Positions 18,399 through 29,800 are shown, numbered from the stretch's first letter. The stretch: DNA of 64,000 nucleotides from Neisseria meningitidis (GCA_923184405.1 OV299793.1:1368183-1432182), one strand, 5' to 3'. Made by a program: numbers and translations. Notes: a model not told the origin generated them from the sequence alone.

Positions 18399-19582
18399 CT
18401 ACCGATACAGTGAAACTATGTCTTCCGCAGCTTTGACACAAGTTGCGACATCGGCAACCAAAGCGATACGGACATAACCTTCCCCGGGATTGCCCTGTTC
18501 GGTATCCCGTGCCAAAGCGTCCGGGCAATACTTGGATAGCGGCTTTTTGCCATAAATTGCGTGCAAATGCCAAATCGTCGCCATCGGGGACTTTCAACCG
18601 GATGTAAAACGAGGCATCCGGTAATTTGACGTCAAATACCTGTTGCAGGATAGGAATAACCCATTCAAACTTTTCCTGATACAGGCGGCGGTTGTCAATA
18701 ACGTGCTGTTCGTCATTCCAGGCGGCAATACTGGCACGCTGTACGGGAATGCTCATTGCGCTGCCGTGATAGGTTCTGTAAAGCAGAAAATTTTTAAGCA
18801 GTTCGGCATCGCTGACGACAAAAACGGAACGCAGGCCTGGAACATTGGACCGCTTGGACAAACTGGTGAACATAAGCAGTTTTGCCTGCTTCGCCCCAAC
18901 TGTGCAGCGGCCTGCAGGCAGCCCAAAGGCTTGTTGCCGTCGAAATAGATTTCGGAATAGCATTCGTCCGAGGCAATAATGAAACCATATTTGTCCTGCA
19001 AATCAAAACTTCTTTCCATCCGTCCAAATCCAGCACGCTGCCGCTGGGGTTGTTAGGCGAACAGACGAACACCAGTTTGGTGCGTTTCAAACCTCTTCGG
19101 AAATACTACGCCAATCGGGGTTGAAAGACGGCGCGGGGCAATTGGCAAAATGGATTTCACCGCCGCCCAAAAGTATCGCACGCTTCATAAATCTGATAAA
19201 AGGCATTCGGGCTGACGATTACGGGTTTGAGGCCGTCTGAAACAGGGTTCAACACGGTTTGGACAAAAGAAAACAACGCCTCCCTACTTCCCAAAATCAG
19301 CAGAATTTCGGTGTCGGAATTCAGCGTCAACCCATCATAACGGCGTTTTAACCAGTTCGCACACGCCTGACGCAGTTCAGGCAAACCGGCCGTCAGCGGA
19401 TAGTTTTCCAACTCGTGCAATGAGGCGGTCAGCGCATCCGTAATGACTTTCGGTGTCGGATGATTCGGTTCGCCGATATGCAGTGGGACGGCTTCCAGAC
19501 CTTCGGTGGCGGAAATGCCCTGCATCGCTTCACGCAGTCGGGCAAAGGGATAGGGTTTGAGTTGGTTGAGTAAAGTATTCAT
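18399..19582 (-). CDS. dapC: Succinyldiaminopimelate transaminase, frameshifted
   Basis: About 394 residues when repaired. Fold type I aminotransferase of the lysine/DAP pathway, using glutamate to aminate N-succinyl-2-amino-6-ketopimelate. N terminus MNTLLNQLKPYPFARLREA and LHIGEPNHPTPKVITDAL; further on ILGSREALFSFVQTVLN, SPNAFYQIYE, VCSPNNPSGSVLDLDGW and ASDECYSEIYFDGNKPLG. The PLP-lysine motif SLSKRSNVPGLR is near 18850. It ends VSLYR at 18399. Frame changes near 19170, 19090, 18900 and 18590. The DUS terminator downstream confirms the end. Confidence 0.85.
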
Positions 19583-19614
19583 GATTTTCTCCGGTTGTCG
19601 GTATATCGGAAGAT

Positions 19615-19650
19615 ATGCCGTCTGAACCTGACGTGCCCTTCAGACGGCAT
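19615..19650. terminator. Inverted uptake-sequence terminator between dut and dapC
   Basis: ATGCCGTCTGAA at 19615-19626 and TTCAGACGGCAT at 19639-19650, 8 bp downstream of the dut stop. Confidence 0.8.
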
Positions 19651-19657
19651 TTTATAT

Positions 19658-20110
19658 TCAATGCAAACCCGTACTGCCGAAGCCGCCCTCACCCCGGCTG
19701 CTTCCGACAAATTCCTCGACACGTTTGAAACGCGCCTGCACGATTGGCACGACAACCATCTGCGCGATACGATCAAACGGTTTGACAGTAAACAGTTCGC
19801 TGCTTCTGTTCCATAACGACACCTTCAATTCCCCTTGATAATCGGAGTCAATCAAACCGATCATGTTACCCAAAACAATACCGTCTTTATGCCCCAATCA
19901 GGAACAGGGCAGCAAAACGGCAGCATATGAAGGATCGGCGAAATAAATTGCCAAACCAGTCGGCACAAGAAACGTATCACCCGACTGCAAAACGACTTCC
20001 TCATCCAAACAGGAGCGCAACTCCAAACCTGCAGAAACCTTCGTCGCATAGACAGGGACAAAATCCGCCATCCGCTCGTTCAATACTTTCATTTCTACTT
20101 CAATATTCAT
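19658..20110 (-). CDS. dut: dUTP pyrophosphatase, frameshifted once
   Basis: 150 residues. Hydrolyses dUTP to dUMP and PPi, keeping uracil out of DNA. Trimeric dUTPase motifs: [14 protein letters not shown] (usually AG.DLR), [16 protein letters not shown] with the catalytic Asp, IV-like [17 protein letters not shown], and [11 protein letters not shown] at the C terminus. Motif II (normally P.S) falls at the frame change near 19905, where CS-DWGIK should read RSGLGHK. Starts at 20108-20110 ([10 protein letters not shown]). Probably followed by dapC on the same transcript, though a terminator lies between. Confidence 0.9.
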
Positions 20111-20671
20111 CGTCTTACTAACTGCATACAACCTACTTCAAAGATCCGAGATTATACTCAAGCCGTAATCAAGCTGAAACACTGCAAATAGGTTTCGTTT
20201 TGAAATACTCCGTCTGTGAACAATGCCCGAAATGCATGCATATCAAATTAATATGAACAAACAAGCTCGCAACGAAACGAATTCATCCGCGGCATCAAAG
20301 AAAGTTCAACCATGCAGATCGTGCAATTTTGACTTGGGCATTAGTACTCGGTATTCATGGTGGACAAATAAGCATGAGCTGGCTGCAAATTTTGAAGATG
20401 ACAAGTATCAACTTAGTCGGCGGCTAAGAATTTGACACAGTCAAAACTATGGGTGGAAATTCTACCGATACTGGTTATCGCCACCCTCACAATCATGATT
20501 AATTATCGACATATCCTGATGTAGACGGCGCTTGACCCGCACCTGTAACAAATACCGAAGAAAATTGCCATGCCCGCACTGCAATACACCTGTGATGAAA
20601 GCTGGGCGATGGCATTCTCAGAAATCCAAAAACGGTAAGCAGCCGGTTTGCCAGCATTCAATATGCCTTAT
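20111..20671. other. Intergenic, no gene recognised
   Basis: Short frames on the plus strand (for example from 20223, MPEMHAYQINMNKQARNE) match no family I know. Base composition is mixed and noisy. There may be a decayed gene here, but the call cannot be supported. Confidence 0.25.
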
Positions 20672-20826
20672 TATAGTAGATTAACAAAAGCCACTCCAGC
20701 GTTGAATCGTCTTAGCTCAAAGAGAACGACTCGCTAAGGTGCTGAAGCACCAAGTGAATCGGTTCCGCACTATCTGTACTGTCTGCGGCTTCGCCGCCTT
20801 GTCCTGATTTACGGTAATACACTATA
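20672..20826. repeat. Correia element (CREE), full-length type
   Basis: TATAGTAGATTAACAAAA at 20672, central AAGGTGCTGAAGCACCAAGT, and the end GGTAATACACTATA at 20826; 155 bp with some substitutions. Confidence 0.85.
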
Positions 20827-20837
20827 TGAATCGGCAC

Positions 20838-22830
20838 TTCCCGCACAGGCGAGTACCTAGACAAACAAGGCTAAGGCAATTTATCGGGAATGACTGAAAG
20901 CTCAAAAAACTAGATTCCAATATCAGTCGGAATGACGTGGTGCAGGTTTCCGTACGGATGGATTCGTCATTCCCGCACAGGCGGGAATCTAGACATTCAA
21001 TACTAAGCCAATTTATCGGAAATGACTGAAGCTCAAAAAACTAGTTTCCCACTCTTCGTGGGGCTTAGACGCCGGGGTTCAGGTTTCCGTACGGATATGA
21101 ATCGTCATTCCCGCGCAGGCGGGAATCCAGACATTCAATGCAAGGAAATTTATCGGGAATGACTAAAACTCAAAAAACTAGATTCCCACTTTCATGAGAA
21201 TGACGGGATGCAGGTTCGTCGGAATCACGAGGTGCAGGTTTCCGTACGAATGGATCCGTCATTCCCGCACAGGCGAAATCTAGACCTTTCAATACTGGCA
21301 ATTTATCGGAAAATTAACTCAACCCTGAATACTGGATTCCCACTTTCGTGGGAATGACGGCGAAGCGGTTTCTGATATTCCCAGTACATGACTTCTACCT
21401 AGGATCCGTCATTCCCCCGCAGGCGAGAATCTAGAACAGTCGGTTGCGGAATTATTGGATAATACGGCAACCCTAAATATCTAGATTCCCACTTTCGTGG
21501 GAATGACGGCGGAGCGGTTTCTGCTTTTTCCAATAAATGCCCCCAAACTAAAATCCGTCATTCCCGCGCAGGCGGGAATCTAGACATTCAATGCTAAGGC
21601 ACTTTATCGGGAATGACTGAAACTCAAAAAACTGGATTCCACTGTCGTGGGAATGACGGAATGCAGGTTTCCGTACGAATGGATTCGTCATTCCCGCACA
21701 GGCGAGAATCTAGGAAGTTCAGTTTAGGCATTTTTTCGGGAATGCCGAAACACCAAATACTAGATTCCCACTTTCGTGGGAATGACGCGGATGTACAGGT
21801 TTCCATACGGACCCGAACGTAAGTCCGTCATTCCGCGCAGGCGGGAATCTAGACATTCAATACTAAGGCAATTTATCGGGAATGACTGAAACTCAAAACT
21901 GGATTCCCACTTTCGTGGAATGACGGAGATCTGGGAATGACAGGATGCAGGTTTCCGTATGGATGGATTCGTCATTCCCGCGCAGGCCGGGAATCTAGTC
22001 CGTTCGGTTTCGGCTTTTTTGGCTAGTGCCGCAACATTAAATTCCTAGATTCCCACTTTCCTGGGAATGACGGCGGAGCGGTTTCTGCTTTTCCCAATAA
22101 ATGACCCCAACCTAAAATCCGTCATTCCCCGCAGGCGGGAATCTAGACATTCAATGCTAAGGCAATTTATCGGAAATGACTGAAACTCAAAAAGCTGGAT
22201 TCCCACTTTCATTGGGAATGACGGAATGTAGGTTCGATGGGAATGACGGGATGCAGGTTTCCGCATGGATGGATTCGTCATTCCCGCGCAGGCGGGAATC
22301 TAGTCCGTTCGGTTTCGGTTTTTTCGACAAGTGCCGCAACATTAAATTTCTAGATTCCACTTTCGTCGGAATGACGGCGGATCGGATTCTACTTTTTCCA
22401 ATAAATGACCCCAACCTAAAATCCGTCATTCCCCCCGCAGGCGGGAATCTAGACATTCAATACTAAGGCAATTTATTGAAAATGACTGGAAACTCAAAAA
22501 CTGGATTCCCACTTTCGTGGGAATGACGGGATGCAGGTTCCTGCCAATCACGAGATGCAGGTAACCGTACGAAGATTCGTCATTCCCGCGCAGGCAGGAA
22601 TCAGGACATTCAATGCTAAGGCAATTTATCGAAAATGACCGAAACTCAAAAAACTGGATTCCCACTCTCGTGGGAATGACGGCAGAGCGGTTTCTGCTTT
22701 TCGCAATAAATGCCTAACCTAAAATCCGTCATTCCCGCGCAGGCGGGAATCTAGGCATAGCGGTTTCGGTTTTTCTGGCAAATGCCGCAACATTAAAGTC
22801 CTAGATTCCCACTCTCGTGGGAATGACGGC
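20838..22830. repeat. Large NIME array: about 28 dRS3-type half-sites
   Basis: About 28 short palindromes alternate between ATTCCCGCGCAGGCGGGAAT-type and ATTCCCACTTTCGTGGGAAT-type over 2 kb, one every 70-75 bp. Spacers come from a few RS families (for example TAGACATTCAATGCTAAGG, CGGTTTCTGCTTTTTCCAA). The period of a pair is about 150 bp. This is a neisserial intergenic mosaic element, which can drive recombination and serve as phage integration sites. Open frames in it are repeat translations. Confidence 0.95.
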
Positions 22831-23035
22831 AATGATATACCGAATTAACTCAAACCTAATACGGCATTCCCACGCCGTAGACTCAAAGCGAGCGATTATC
22901 GAAAATGCTGAATCAAAAACTGAATCCCTTACGAACTATCTGAGACATCTGCAAAAATAGTCTGTCAACGGCATTTCGCGCGCAGTGATGCAGCATTAAA
23001 TTTTAGATTGCCAAAAACTTTCCTAGTATTGATGC

Positions 23036-23180
23036 ATAATTTAGCAAAAACCAGTACGGCGTTGCCTTAAGTAAAAGAGAACGAGCCTAAAGTCAAAGAA
23101 ACACCAAGTGATAGCTCAGGTCACTATTTGTACTGTCTGCGGCTTCGTCGCCTTGTCCCGATTTTTGTTAATCCACTATA
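23036..23180. repeat. Correia element (CREE), degraded left half
   Basis: ACCAGTACGGCGTTGCCTTA, degraded centre, then GTACTGTCTGCGGCTTCGTC and the intact right end TTGTTAATCCACTATA at 23180. It ends 55 bp beyond the pilX stop. Confidence 0.85.
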
Positions 23181-23234
23181 CCCATAAAAATACCGTCTGA
23201 ACATTGATTTTCAGACGGTATTGGCAAAACAACC

Positions 23235-23714
23235 TTATTTTTACGATTAGAGAAGCTACAGCCGACATCCGCGGACAAAGTCTCCAAATGGGCTTGGGCA
23301 GAAGCGGCATCACGGCATTTGTATCCGTCGCCCACGCTGTTCACCCATACCGACAAGGTATAACCCGTCCCTGCTTTGGAACGCCGACCAACCTGTATGC
23401 CCTTGAGCTGTTTGCCTTGATTTTGGCACGACAAATTCCCACGAAACACTATATTTTTCGGCAATTTTCGGATTCATCTTATAGCCTGAGACAAACATTG
23501 TCAGTTTTATATTGAGGATATCATCACTATCCTGTGGATTTTTCAAAATAATCTGTTTGACAGTATTGTTGATACCGACCATCTCCGTATAAAGCTGGGA
23601 CTGATAGCCTTTTTCAATATAACTTTGATAAGAAGGTATGGCAATGACGCTGATGATGCCGAGTATCGCGACGACTATCATCATCTCAATCAATGTAAAC
23701 CCTTTTTGTTCCAT
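23235..23714 (-). CDS. pilX: Minor pilin PilX, frameshifted
   Basis: About 160 residues. Type IV prepilin start [19 protein letters not shown] with cleavage after Gly5, Glu+5 and the hydrophobic N-terminal helix; then [56 protein letters not shown] and a disulfide-loop C terminus with [13 protein letters not shown]. PilX is a pilus-fibre minor pilin needed for aggregation and adhesion in meningococci. The frame changes near 23380 and 23250. Last gene of the pilH-pilX cluster. Confidence 0.9.
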
Positions 23715-23718
23715 TTTA

Positions 23719-24313
23719 TTACTCATCATTATTGCAAACATAAGATTGAAGGACGACCACGGTATTGGCATTCTTACCCCAAGCCTTGGCAGTAACCCGA
23801 TAAACATTTTCTCCGTTCTTCACGCCCAAATATTCGATAATATAGCGCGGTGGTTTGCTGACGCTTCTCGTGCCTTTCTTATATTTCATCCCTTTCTTGT
23901 CAATGCACAGGTCGGTAGAATTTGCAGGGCAAAACGCTTCACCGCCTCAACGGTGGGCTTGCCTTGCACCACGATATTGTCAAAAGCCTCTTCATTACCA
24001 TTATTATTTGTCCGCACACTCACTGCGGTACACAGACCTTTTCACAGTTTTCACTAAATGTAACCTTACTGTCCGTATCATATTCCAAATCCAAAACCTG
24101 AAGTTCGCCTTCCCGCAAAGCCGCCTCGGCCAAAGACAAAGCCAATTTCCTGTCTGATTCGTTGGCACTGATCCGCTGCTCGGTATTGTAAGACTGCGCG
24201 GCAGTTACAACCAAAAAAGCCACGACGATCATCACCATCAGTACGATAAACAGCGCGAACCCCCTCTGTCCGTCAGAAGTCGGGATTCCCGTCAAAGTGT
24301 TCTGTTTGCGCAT
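23719..24313 (-). CDS. pilK: Minor pilin assembly protein PilK, frameshifted
   Basis: About 198 residues. Starts [20 protein letters not shown] with a [20 protein letters not shown] helix (prepilin-like, Gly before FA) and [20 protein letters not shown], the helix pattern of PilX/GspK-type minor pilins. The C terminus reads [20 protein letters not shown], with stop at 23719-23721. PilK belongs to the tip complex priming pilus assembly. Its start overlaps the end of pilJ by about 40 bp. Indels near 24040 and 23820. Confidence 0.85.
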
Positions 24314-25218
24314 ACATTTCCCCGCGTATAATCGCATCGACACGGTAAGCATAAATATGATTGTCTGAAGAAGCGGCAATCTTGGTATCAGTAACGCTAC
24401 TCAATAAAACCTCCACCCCGGCGGGCGTAACAGCATTTGGGGAGCTGTCGAATTTATCCGTATATTTGAATGTTTCCTCTTCACAGGCATCGTCATCTTC
24501 AGGACAGCCGGAAACATAAATATACCGCACTTTCATAAAATTAACCTTTTTAACGAGCAACTGAGGATTACCCCACTGCCCATTATCATCCAATTGGAAG
24601 CGGAACAAACCTTACTCATCGGCAATCCTGCCGACCGCACAAGCATTGACCACATGCCTTTGACGGGCTATATAGCCATTTTGTTTATCCTGATCCGGAA
24701 TCTTCAATTCACTTTTTGCATCTTCCAAAGTAGAGATTTACTTGCCCGGTTTCGATATTCAGGCACAGCTGCTGACGACAGTAGAATCGCGCTTGCATTA
24801 ACATCATCGATTCCGTATTGGAAAATCAATGCGCTACCAACCTGGGAAAAATCCTGATAATTGATATCTGAAGATTCCGTTATGGGGATAAATTTATCTG
24901 TACTGTTCTTCTTTTTAAGGAAAAAGGAGAGTTTTATTGCGCCACATTGGGAACAACATCAATTCCAGATATGCTCAGACATATTGAAACAACGGAAACC
25001 CCCTGCCATTCTTGCATCGCGGACAATCAATGTTGCTGCATTCCCCAAATCCTGTTGCTCGGCAAGACGCTCGTTTGCCGCATCATTTAATTTCCGGGAT
25101 GTGAAGTAACTCGATCCGACCGCCATCAGGACAATCATACTGAGCATGCCCGCAACCAAAATTCAATAATGGTAAAACCCTTCATACCATCATAATTGCC
25201 TTTTGGTACGTTTAGCAT
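24273..25218 (-). CDS. pilJ: Minor pilin assembly protein PilJ (PilW-like), frameshifted
   Basis: About 313 residues. Prepilin motif MKG|FTIIEF(L)VAGMLSMIVLMA after a short leader starting at 25218, then SSYFTSRKLNDAANERLAEQ, DLGNAATLIVRDARMAGGFR and CFNMSEHIWN. The C-terminal half resumes near 24600 with MFRFQLDDNGQWGNPQLLVK, VKYTDKF-like and [20 protein letters not shown]. It resembles PilW/GspJ-type minor pilins. Frame changes near 25165, 24940 and 24610. Part of the pilus priming complex. Confidence 0.85.
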
Positions 25219-25225
25219 TTACGTA

Positions 25226-25847
25226 TCATTCGACCTCCGACCCTTGCCTGATAGGAATATACGATATGTCGCCGTTCGCCTTAAGATTCGTACGGGCAAT
25301 ATCCGAATCCCCTGACGAATCATTTACCCACAATACTTTAATCAAAGTATCCCCATTTGACTTATTATCGCAATTTAAAGAAAAAGCATAGGCGGACAAT
25401 GTCGGCAAAGCACCCGACGAATCCTTGCAGACGGCGTAATGGATGGCTGCCGCATCCGGCAAGGCACTTTTCAGCTCATAACTAAATCTCTTCAATTGTG
25501 CCTCTGCCAACTGCGTCTTAGTTTTTATGGCATCAATCGTAAACTCACCATCCACAGCTGATAGTGTATGCGATAGTGTATTGTTTCCCATGTAAAGATT
25601 ATAGTTTTCTTGTTGCTGTCCGAATCAATGGTCGGATTCATCAACATTCGCTTCCATCAGGTTTTGCGTGATTTGGCTGACGATGGTTTGTGTCTCCGCC
25701 TCCTGACGGAAGCGACTGTCGCAACTGCACAGACAGTAACGCCAAAATACCGATGGTCAGAACGAGCATAACAACCAAGACTTCTATCAGCGCCATACCG
25801 GACTGGGAATCTTTCAGGCGGAAGCAATCATTATTCTTCATATTCAT
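25226..25847 (-). CDS. pilI: Minor pilin assembly protein PilI (PilV-like), frameshifted
   Basis: About 205 residues. Prepilin motif SQSG|MALIEVLVVMLVLTIG, with Met at +1 as in PilV/GspI-type proteins, then ILALLSVQLR. After a frame change near 25680-25600 it continues LSAVDGEFTIDAIKTKTQLA, EAQLKRFSYELKSALPDAAA and ALPTLSAYAFSLNCDNKSNG, stop at 25226. Follows pilH and precedes pilJ closely, in line with one operon. Confidence 0.85.
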
Positions 25848-25864
25848 TTAAAAAACTGAAACTG

Positions 25865-26536
25865 TTATTTATACTGGCACACAGTACGCCGAGTACGATC
25901 ACCCTAGGGCAAACTTCGACCCTGCCGCTGCTGTCAATCAAAACCACCGCCGAACGGAATTTCTTATCGGCATCTAAAACTGCTCTCGCATCTGTCAGCA
26001 CGATTTGGATATAACCGTCGGAATAAAAAAGCTGGATTTGCTTGTAGATGCTGGTCTTTCGTATAACCGAACGTCCCGTTTGATTGAATGTCAAACTACA
26101 CGGTCGGCGGTCGGCTGAGACGAACTCGAAAGCGATATGGTTAGGCATAATTAATCCGGCTGTCGTCGGTATCATTCAACACCACTCTGCGGAGAAAAAC
26201 ATCCGCCGCATCGCCGTCATATGCCTTATTGCCGTTTTGTCGCCAAAGCCAACATTCCCCGCCCCTTCTTGCTGAAGTCACATCTATTGTTGGGCGCACC
26301 GTCTTTTAACTTAGACAGGACAGATATAGACAGGAGATTGAGCCAGACGGCTTCGCCCTGGAGAAACGCAAAAGGTTGGCAATCAGCTCCGCGTGACTGG
26401 CAATGCGGCGGGATGCAATCCATTGGCTCATATTGGGGAGGGCTATCATCGCCATAATGGCTGCAATGACCATCACGATGGAGAAAGCTCTGTTAGCGTG
26501 GAAACCTTGAGCAATACGTAACTGAAACAGAAGCAA
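25865..26536 (-). CDS. pilH: Minor pilin assembly protein PilH (FimT/GspH-like), frameshifted
   Basis: About 220 residues. The prepilin helix is visible as (TLIE)...VVIAAIMAMIALPNMSQWIA followed by SRRIASHAELIANLLRFSR, the conserved FimT/GspH segment after the N helix; then LFYSDGYIQIVLTDARAV and KKFRSAVVLIDSSGRVEVCP. The start region is noisy (about 26536). Frame changes near 26350, 26240, 26150 and 25890. First gene of pilH-I-J-K-X, the priming complex for type IV pili, which are needed for transformation, twitching and adhesion. Confidence 0.8.
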
Positions 26537-26556
26537 TACAACGTTAACTGGTAATG

Positions 26557-26704
26557 TATCGTGGATTAGAATTCAAACCAGTACGGCGTTACCTCGCCTT
26601 AGCTCAAAGAGAACGATTCTCTGGGTGCTGGGCACCAGTGAATCAGTTCCGTATATTTGTACTGTCTGCCTTCGTCGCCTTGTCCTAATTTTTGTTAATC
26701 TATA
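26557..26704. repeat. Correia element (CREE) between pilH and dnaB
   Basis: TATCGTGGATTAGAATTCAA at 26557, ACCAGTACGGCGTTACCTCG, TTAGCTCAAAGAGAACGATT, GTACTGTCTGCC, right end TTTTTGTTAATCTATA. It lies upstream of pilH and downstream of dnaB and could influence pilus gene transcription. Confidence 0.85.
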
Positions 26705-26819
26705 TTTTCAATTATATGCGGGCTGAATACCAAAAATGCCTCAAGGCCGCGATTTTATTTTTTAGGGCAATCTCTCAGCATGATTTTAAACGATTTGCCT
26801 GATTTCGCCTAATAAATTT

Positions 26820-28233
26820 TTATATGACCTTTAATCTTCTATCTTTGCCTCCTCGGAATATAAGGCAGCGTGTCGTTGGTGGTGTCCCGTCATGAGAAGA
26901 TTACCGACTGGGACCGTTGCGGTGTTGCCGATGATACATTCAGCAAGGCCTTTCATGGGCGGAAGTCTTGGTTTGTAGTATTCGTCGCGGTACCGAACGC
27001 AATCGGTCGGCATCCTGCTCGATAGCACGGATTCGCGGAGGTCGGACATCATCGGGCGTTTGTCAGTATTCGCCATTCGGTACCGTATTGCAGGCTCCAG
27101 TTGCGACAGGGAGACGATGGGGACTTACAGATTCTTTCGCCAACGCTTTGAGCGAACGTGAAATTTCGCACAGCTCTGAAGCTCGGTTGTCGGAACGGCG
27201 GGTCGGATCCACCATCAGTTGCAGGTAGTCGATGATCAATCAACATTAGATTATTGGTGAAATTGACGGGCGAGACGGCAGGCGCGGGCGCGCAGTTCGA
27301 GCGCAGTCAAAACCAGAATCTCGTCGATGTACACGGGCGCGTCGGAGAGTTTGACGACTGCTTTCGTTCCAGCCGACCCCAGTGTTCGTCTTCGAGCCTG
27401 TTGAGTTTCAGGACGCTTTGATCAAGCGTCCGACCGAGCCGAGCATACGCGATAACCAGTTGCGCACCGCACATCTCCATTGAAGACGGCAAACAGCAGC
27501 TTGCGCTACGGCAACGTGTTCGGCGATATTGATGGAAAGGCGGTCTTACCCATAGAAGGACGACAATAAACGATAATCACGTCGCCGGGTTGCAGACCGA
27601 GATTTTGTCGAGGTCGATGAACCCTGTCGGCACATCATTAACTTCATCAGGATTGTAACCCAAGTAGAGCATATCGATGCGCTGTACGACTTCTTTCAGC
27701 AAATCAGGAATCTCCAAAAAGCCCTGCTTGGATTTGGCGGTGCTTTCGGCGATTTAGAATACTATATTTTCCGCCTCGACCATAAACTGCCCCGTGTCCC
27801 TGCCTTGCGGATTATAGGCACTGCGGGCGATTTCCGTCCCCACTTCAGCCAGTTGGCGCATGATGGAACGCTCGCGAATGATTTCGACGTAGCGGCAGAT
27901 GATGGCGGCAGACGGGGTGTTTTGCGCCAGCGTAATCAGGTATTCGAATCCGCCTGCCGCTTCCAATTCTTCGTTCCGCTGCAAATCTTCCTGAACCGTA
28001 ATCACATCTGCGGGACGGCTCTCATTGATTAATTTGGCAATGGAACGGAAAATCAGGCGGTGTTCATGGCGGTAGAAATCCTCTTCCGAAACCACATCAG
28101 CAATCCTGTCCCATGCCGGATTTTCCAGCATCAACCCGCCCGTAACGGATTGTTCCGCCTCCATTGAGTGCGGAGGAAGCGACAACGCGCCGACCACACG
28201 GTCTTCAGACGGCATGGCTGCGTAATCGTTCAT
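26820..28233 (-). CDS. dnaB: Replicative DNA helicase DnaB, frameshifted
   Basis: About 468 residues. Hexameric helicase unwinding DNA ahead of the replisome. N-terminal domain intact from 28233: LSLPPHSMEAEQSVTGGLML, VVSEEDFYRHEHRLIFRSIA, RPADVITVQEDLQRNEELEA. The RecA-like domain is broken but shows VIIVYCRPSMGKTA (Walker A, normally AGRPSMGKTA) near 27560, an LL.FAVFNMEM-type segment near 27490, and a DYLQLM-like block near 27230. It ends FRGGKDRRLKVI, stop at 26820-26822. Frame changes every 100-200 bp in 27000-27760. Confidence 0.85.
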
Positions 28234-28395
28234 GGTACATCCTATCTGTCGTGCCGAAATTGCAATCTTCTATTATAGCGTAAAGCAGGTTTAATTGGTT
28301 TCCATTCCTCAAAACAGGTAAAATATGTGCGCTGCCTAGCCATTTGCAGCAACACTGCCAAAATACAACATTTAAAACAATATTAGGAGCACAAA

Positions 28396-28981
28396 ATGGA
28401 ACATAAGCTGCCGCAACTGCCTTATGAACTGGACGCATTGTCCCCGCATCTGAGCAAAGAGACTTTGGAATTCCACTACGGCAAACACCATCAAACCTAC
28501 ATCACCAACCTGAACAATCAAATCAAAGGCACCGAATTTGAAAACCTGCCTTTGGAAGAGATTGTGAAAATCTTCGGGCGGCGTGTTCAACAACGCGGCA
28601 CAAACTTGGAACCACACCTTCTACTGGCTGGGTTTCACGTCCAAAGGTCAAGGCAAACCTGCTGACGAACTGGCCGCCGCCATCGACGCGAAATGGGGCA
28701 GCTTCGAGAAATTGCAAGAAGCGTTCAATGCCTGCGCAGCCGGTACTTTCGGCTCCGGTTGGGCGTGGCTGGTGAAAACCCCTGCCAGCGGATTGGATTT
28801 GGTTTCCACTTCCAACGCCGCTACGCCGCTGACCACTGAAAACACGCCGCTGCTGACCTGCGACGTGTGGGAACACGCCTATTACATCGACTACCGCAAC
28901 AGCCGTCCCAACTACCTGAAAGGTTTCTGGGAAATCGTCAACTGGGACGAAGTCGCCAAACGCTTCGCCGCCTTGTCCTGA
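28396..28981 (+). CDS. sodB: Iron superoxide dismutase, frameshifted once
   Basis: About 195 residues. Dismutates superoxide in the cytosol. Metal ligands visible: His in [10 protein letters not shown] (residue 27), His in TWNHTFYW, Asp and His in [12 protein letters not shown]. Fe-type signature [11 protein letters not shown] and FGSGWAWLV. One base is missing near 28567 (VKIFGRR should read VKKSSGGV). The start at 28396 has an AGGAGCAC ribosome site. The last residues (AKRFAALS) and stop come from a CREE end fused to the gene. Confidence 0.95.
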
Positions 28982-29000
28982 TTTTTGTTAATCCACTATA
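28966..29000. repeat. CREE right-end remnant forming the sodB 3' end
   Basis: CGCCTTGTCCTGATTTTTGT and TAATCCACTATA are identical to the right end of CREEs elsewhere in the window. The TGA inside it is the sodB stop. Confidence 0.8.
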
Positions 29001-29019
29001 ACGACTGTCGGGCATTTGC

Positions 29020-29310
29020 AGCCGTCATTGGTGAGCAGGCAGGAATTTAGGTCTGTTCAGTTTCAGTTATTTCCGATAAATGCCTGTTGCTTTTCATTTC
29101 TAGATTCCCACTTTCGTGGGAATGACGGTTCAGTTGCTACGTTTACTGTCAAGTTTCGGTTATGTTGGAATTTCGGGAAACTTATGAATCGTCATTCCCG
29201 CGCAGGCGGGAATCTAGACCTTAGAACAACAGCAATATTCAAAGATTATCTGAAAGTCCGAGATTCTAGATTCCCGCTTTCGCGGAAATGACGGAAAGTG
29301 GCGGGAATGA
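29020..29310. repeat. NIME / dRS3 repeat cluster
   Basis: dRS3-type palindromes near 29025 (degraded), 29103, 29193 and 29270 with RS spacers shared with the 1.1-1.5 kb cluster. No gene. Confidence 0.85.
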
Positions 29311-29640
29311 CGGGATCTAGCATCCCTTATCACTACCTGCTATATTCCAACTATCTAAGAAATCACGCAAAACCTCTGAAATAACTGCCTTCGGAGAATA
29401 TTCGTAAGTCAACCAGAGGCCTCTGTAATAACACTGCTAACTAAACTTATTATGCTCAGCCTCAACTTCCAAAGTGCTAAACTTATTAGACTTCTTCTGC
29501 TTATCGCTAAATGTAACGCAGGTTTTAAGCAATTCACAATCATTCTGTGCACTCTGGTGAGTAAGAATTTCGTAATCAGTCTAGACTTGCACAAAGTGTC
29601 CGATCATGAATTGCCGTATAACTTAGAAATGTCGTATACA
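29311..29640. other. No gene recognised
   Basis: AT-rich sequence between repeat blocks; short frames only, no recognised protein or RNA. Confidence 0.3.
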
Positions 29641-29644
29641 TAGC

Positions 29645-29800
29645 TGACCAACACAAAACCAGTACGCTGTTGCCTAGCCTTAGATAAAATACATCCATCC
29701 TCTAAAGTGCAGGAACCAACCAAGTGCAATAGATTCTGTACTATTGATACGTGTCTGCAGCTTCGTCGCATTGTACTCATCTCTGTGTATCCGCTATATC
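29645..29800. repeat. Correia element (CREE), degraded
   Basis: ACCAGTACGCTGTTGCCTAG, CCTTAGATAAAA, CTAAAGTGCAGGAACCA, GTGTCTGCAGCTTCGTCGCA and a degraded right end TGTATCCGCTATA. Recognisable order but many substitutions. Confidence 0.65.

Noticed and set aside
20838..22830. CRISPR-like regular repeats
   Set aside because: Repeats are short palindromes of two alternating types with spacers drawn from a few repeat families, not unique spacers; no cas genes are nearby. They are dRS3/NIME.
23638..24157. Plus-strand frames over pilX and pilK
   Set aside because: The minus strand shows prepilin motifs and the pilHIJKX order; the plus frames are shadows.
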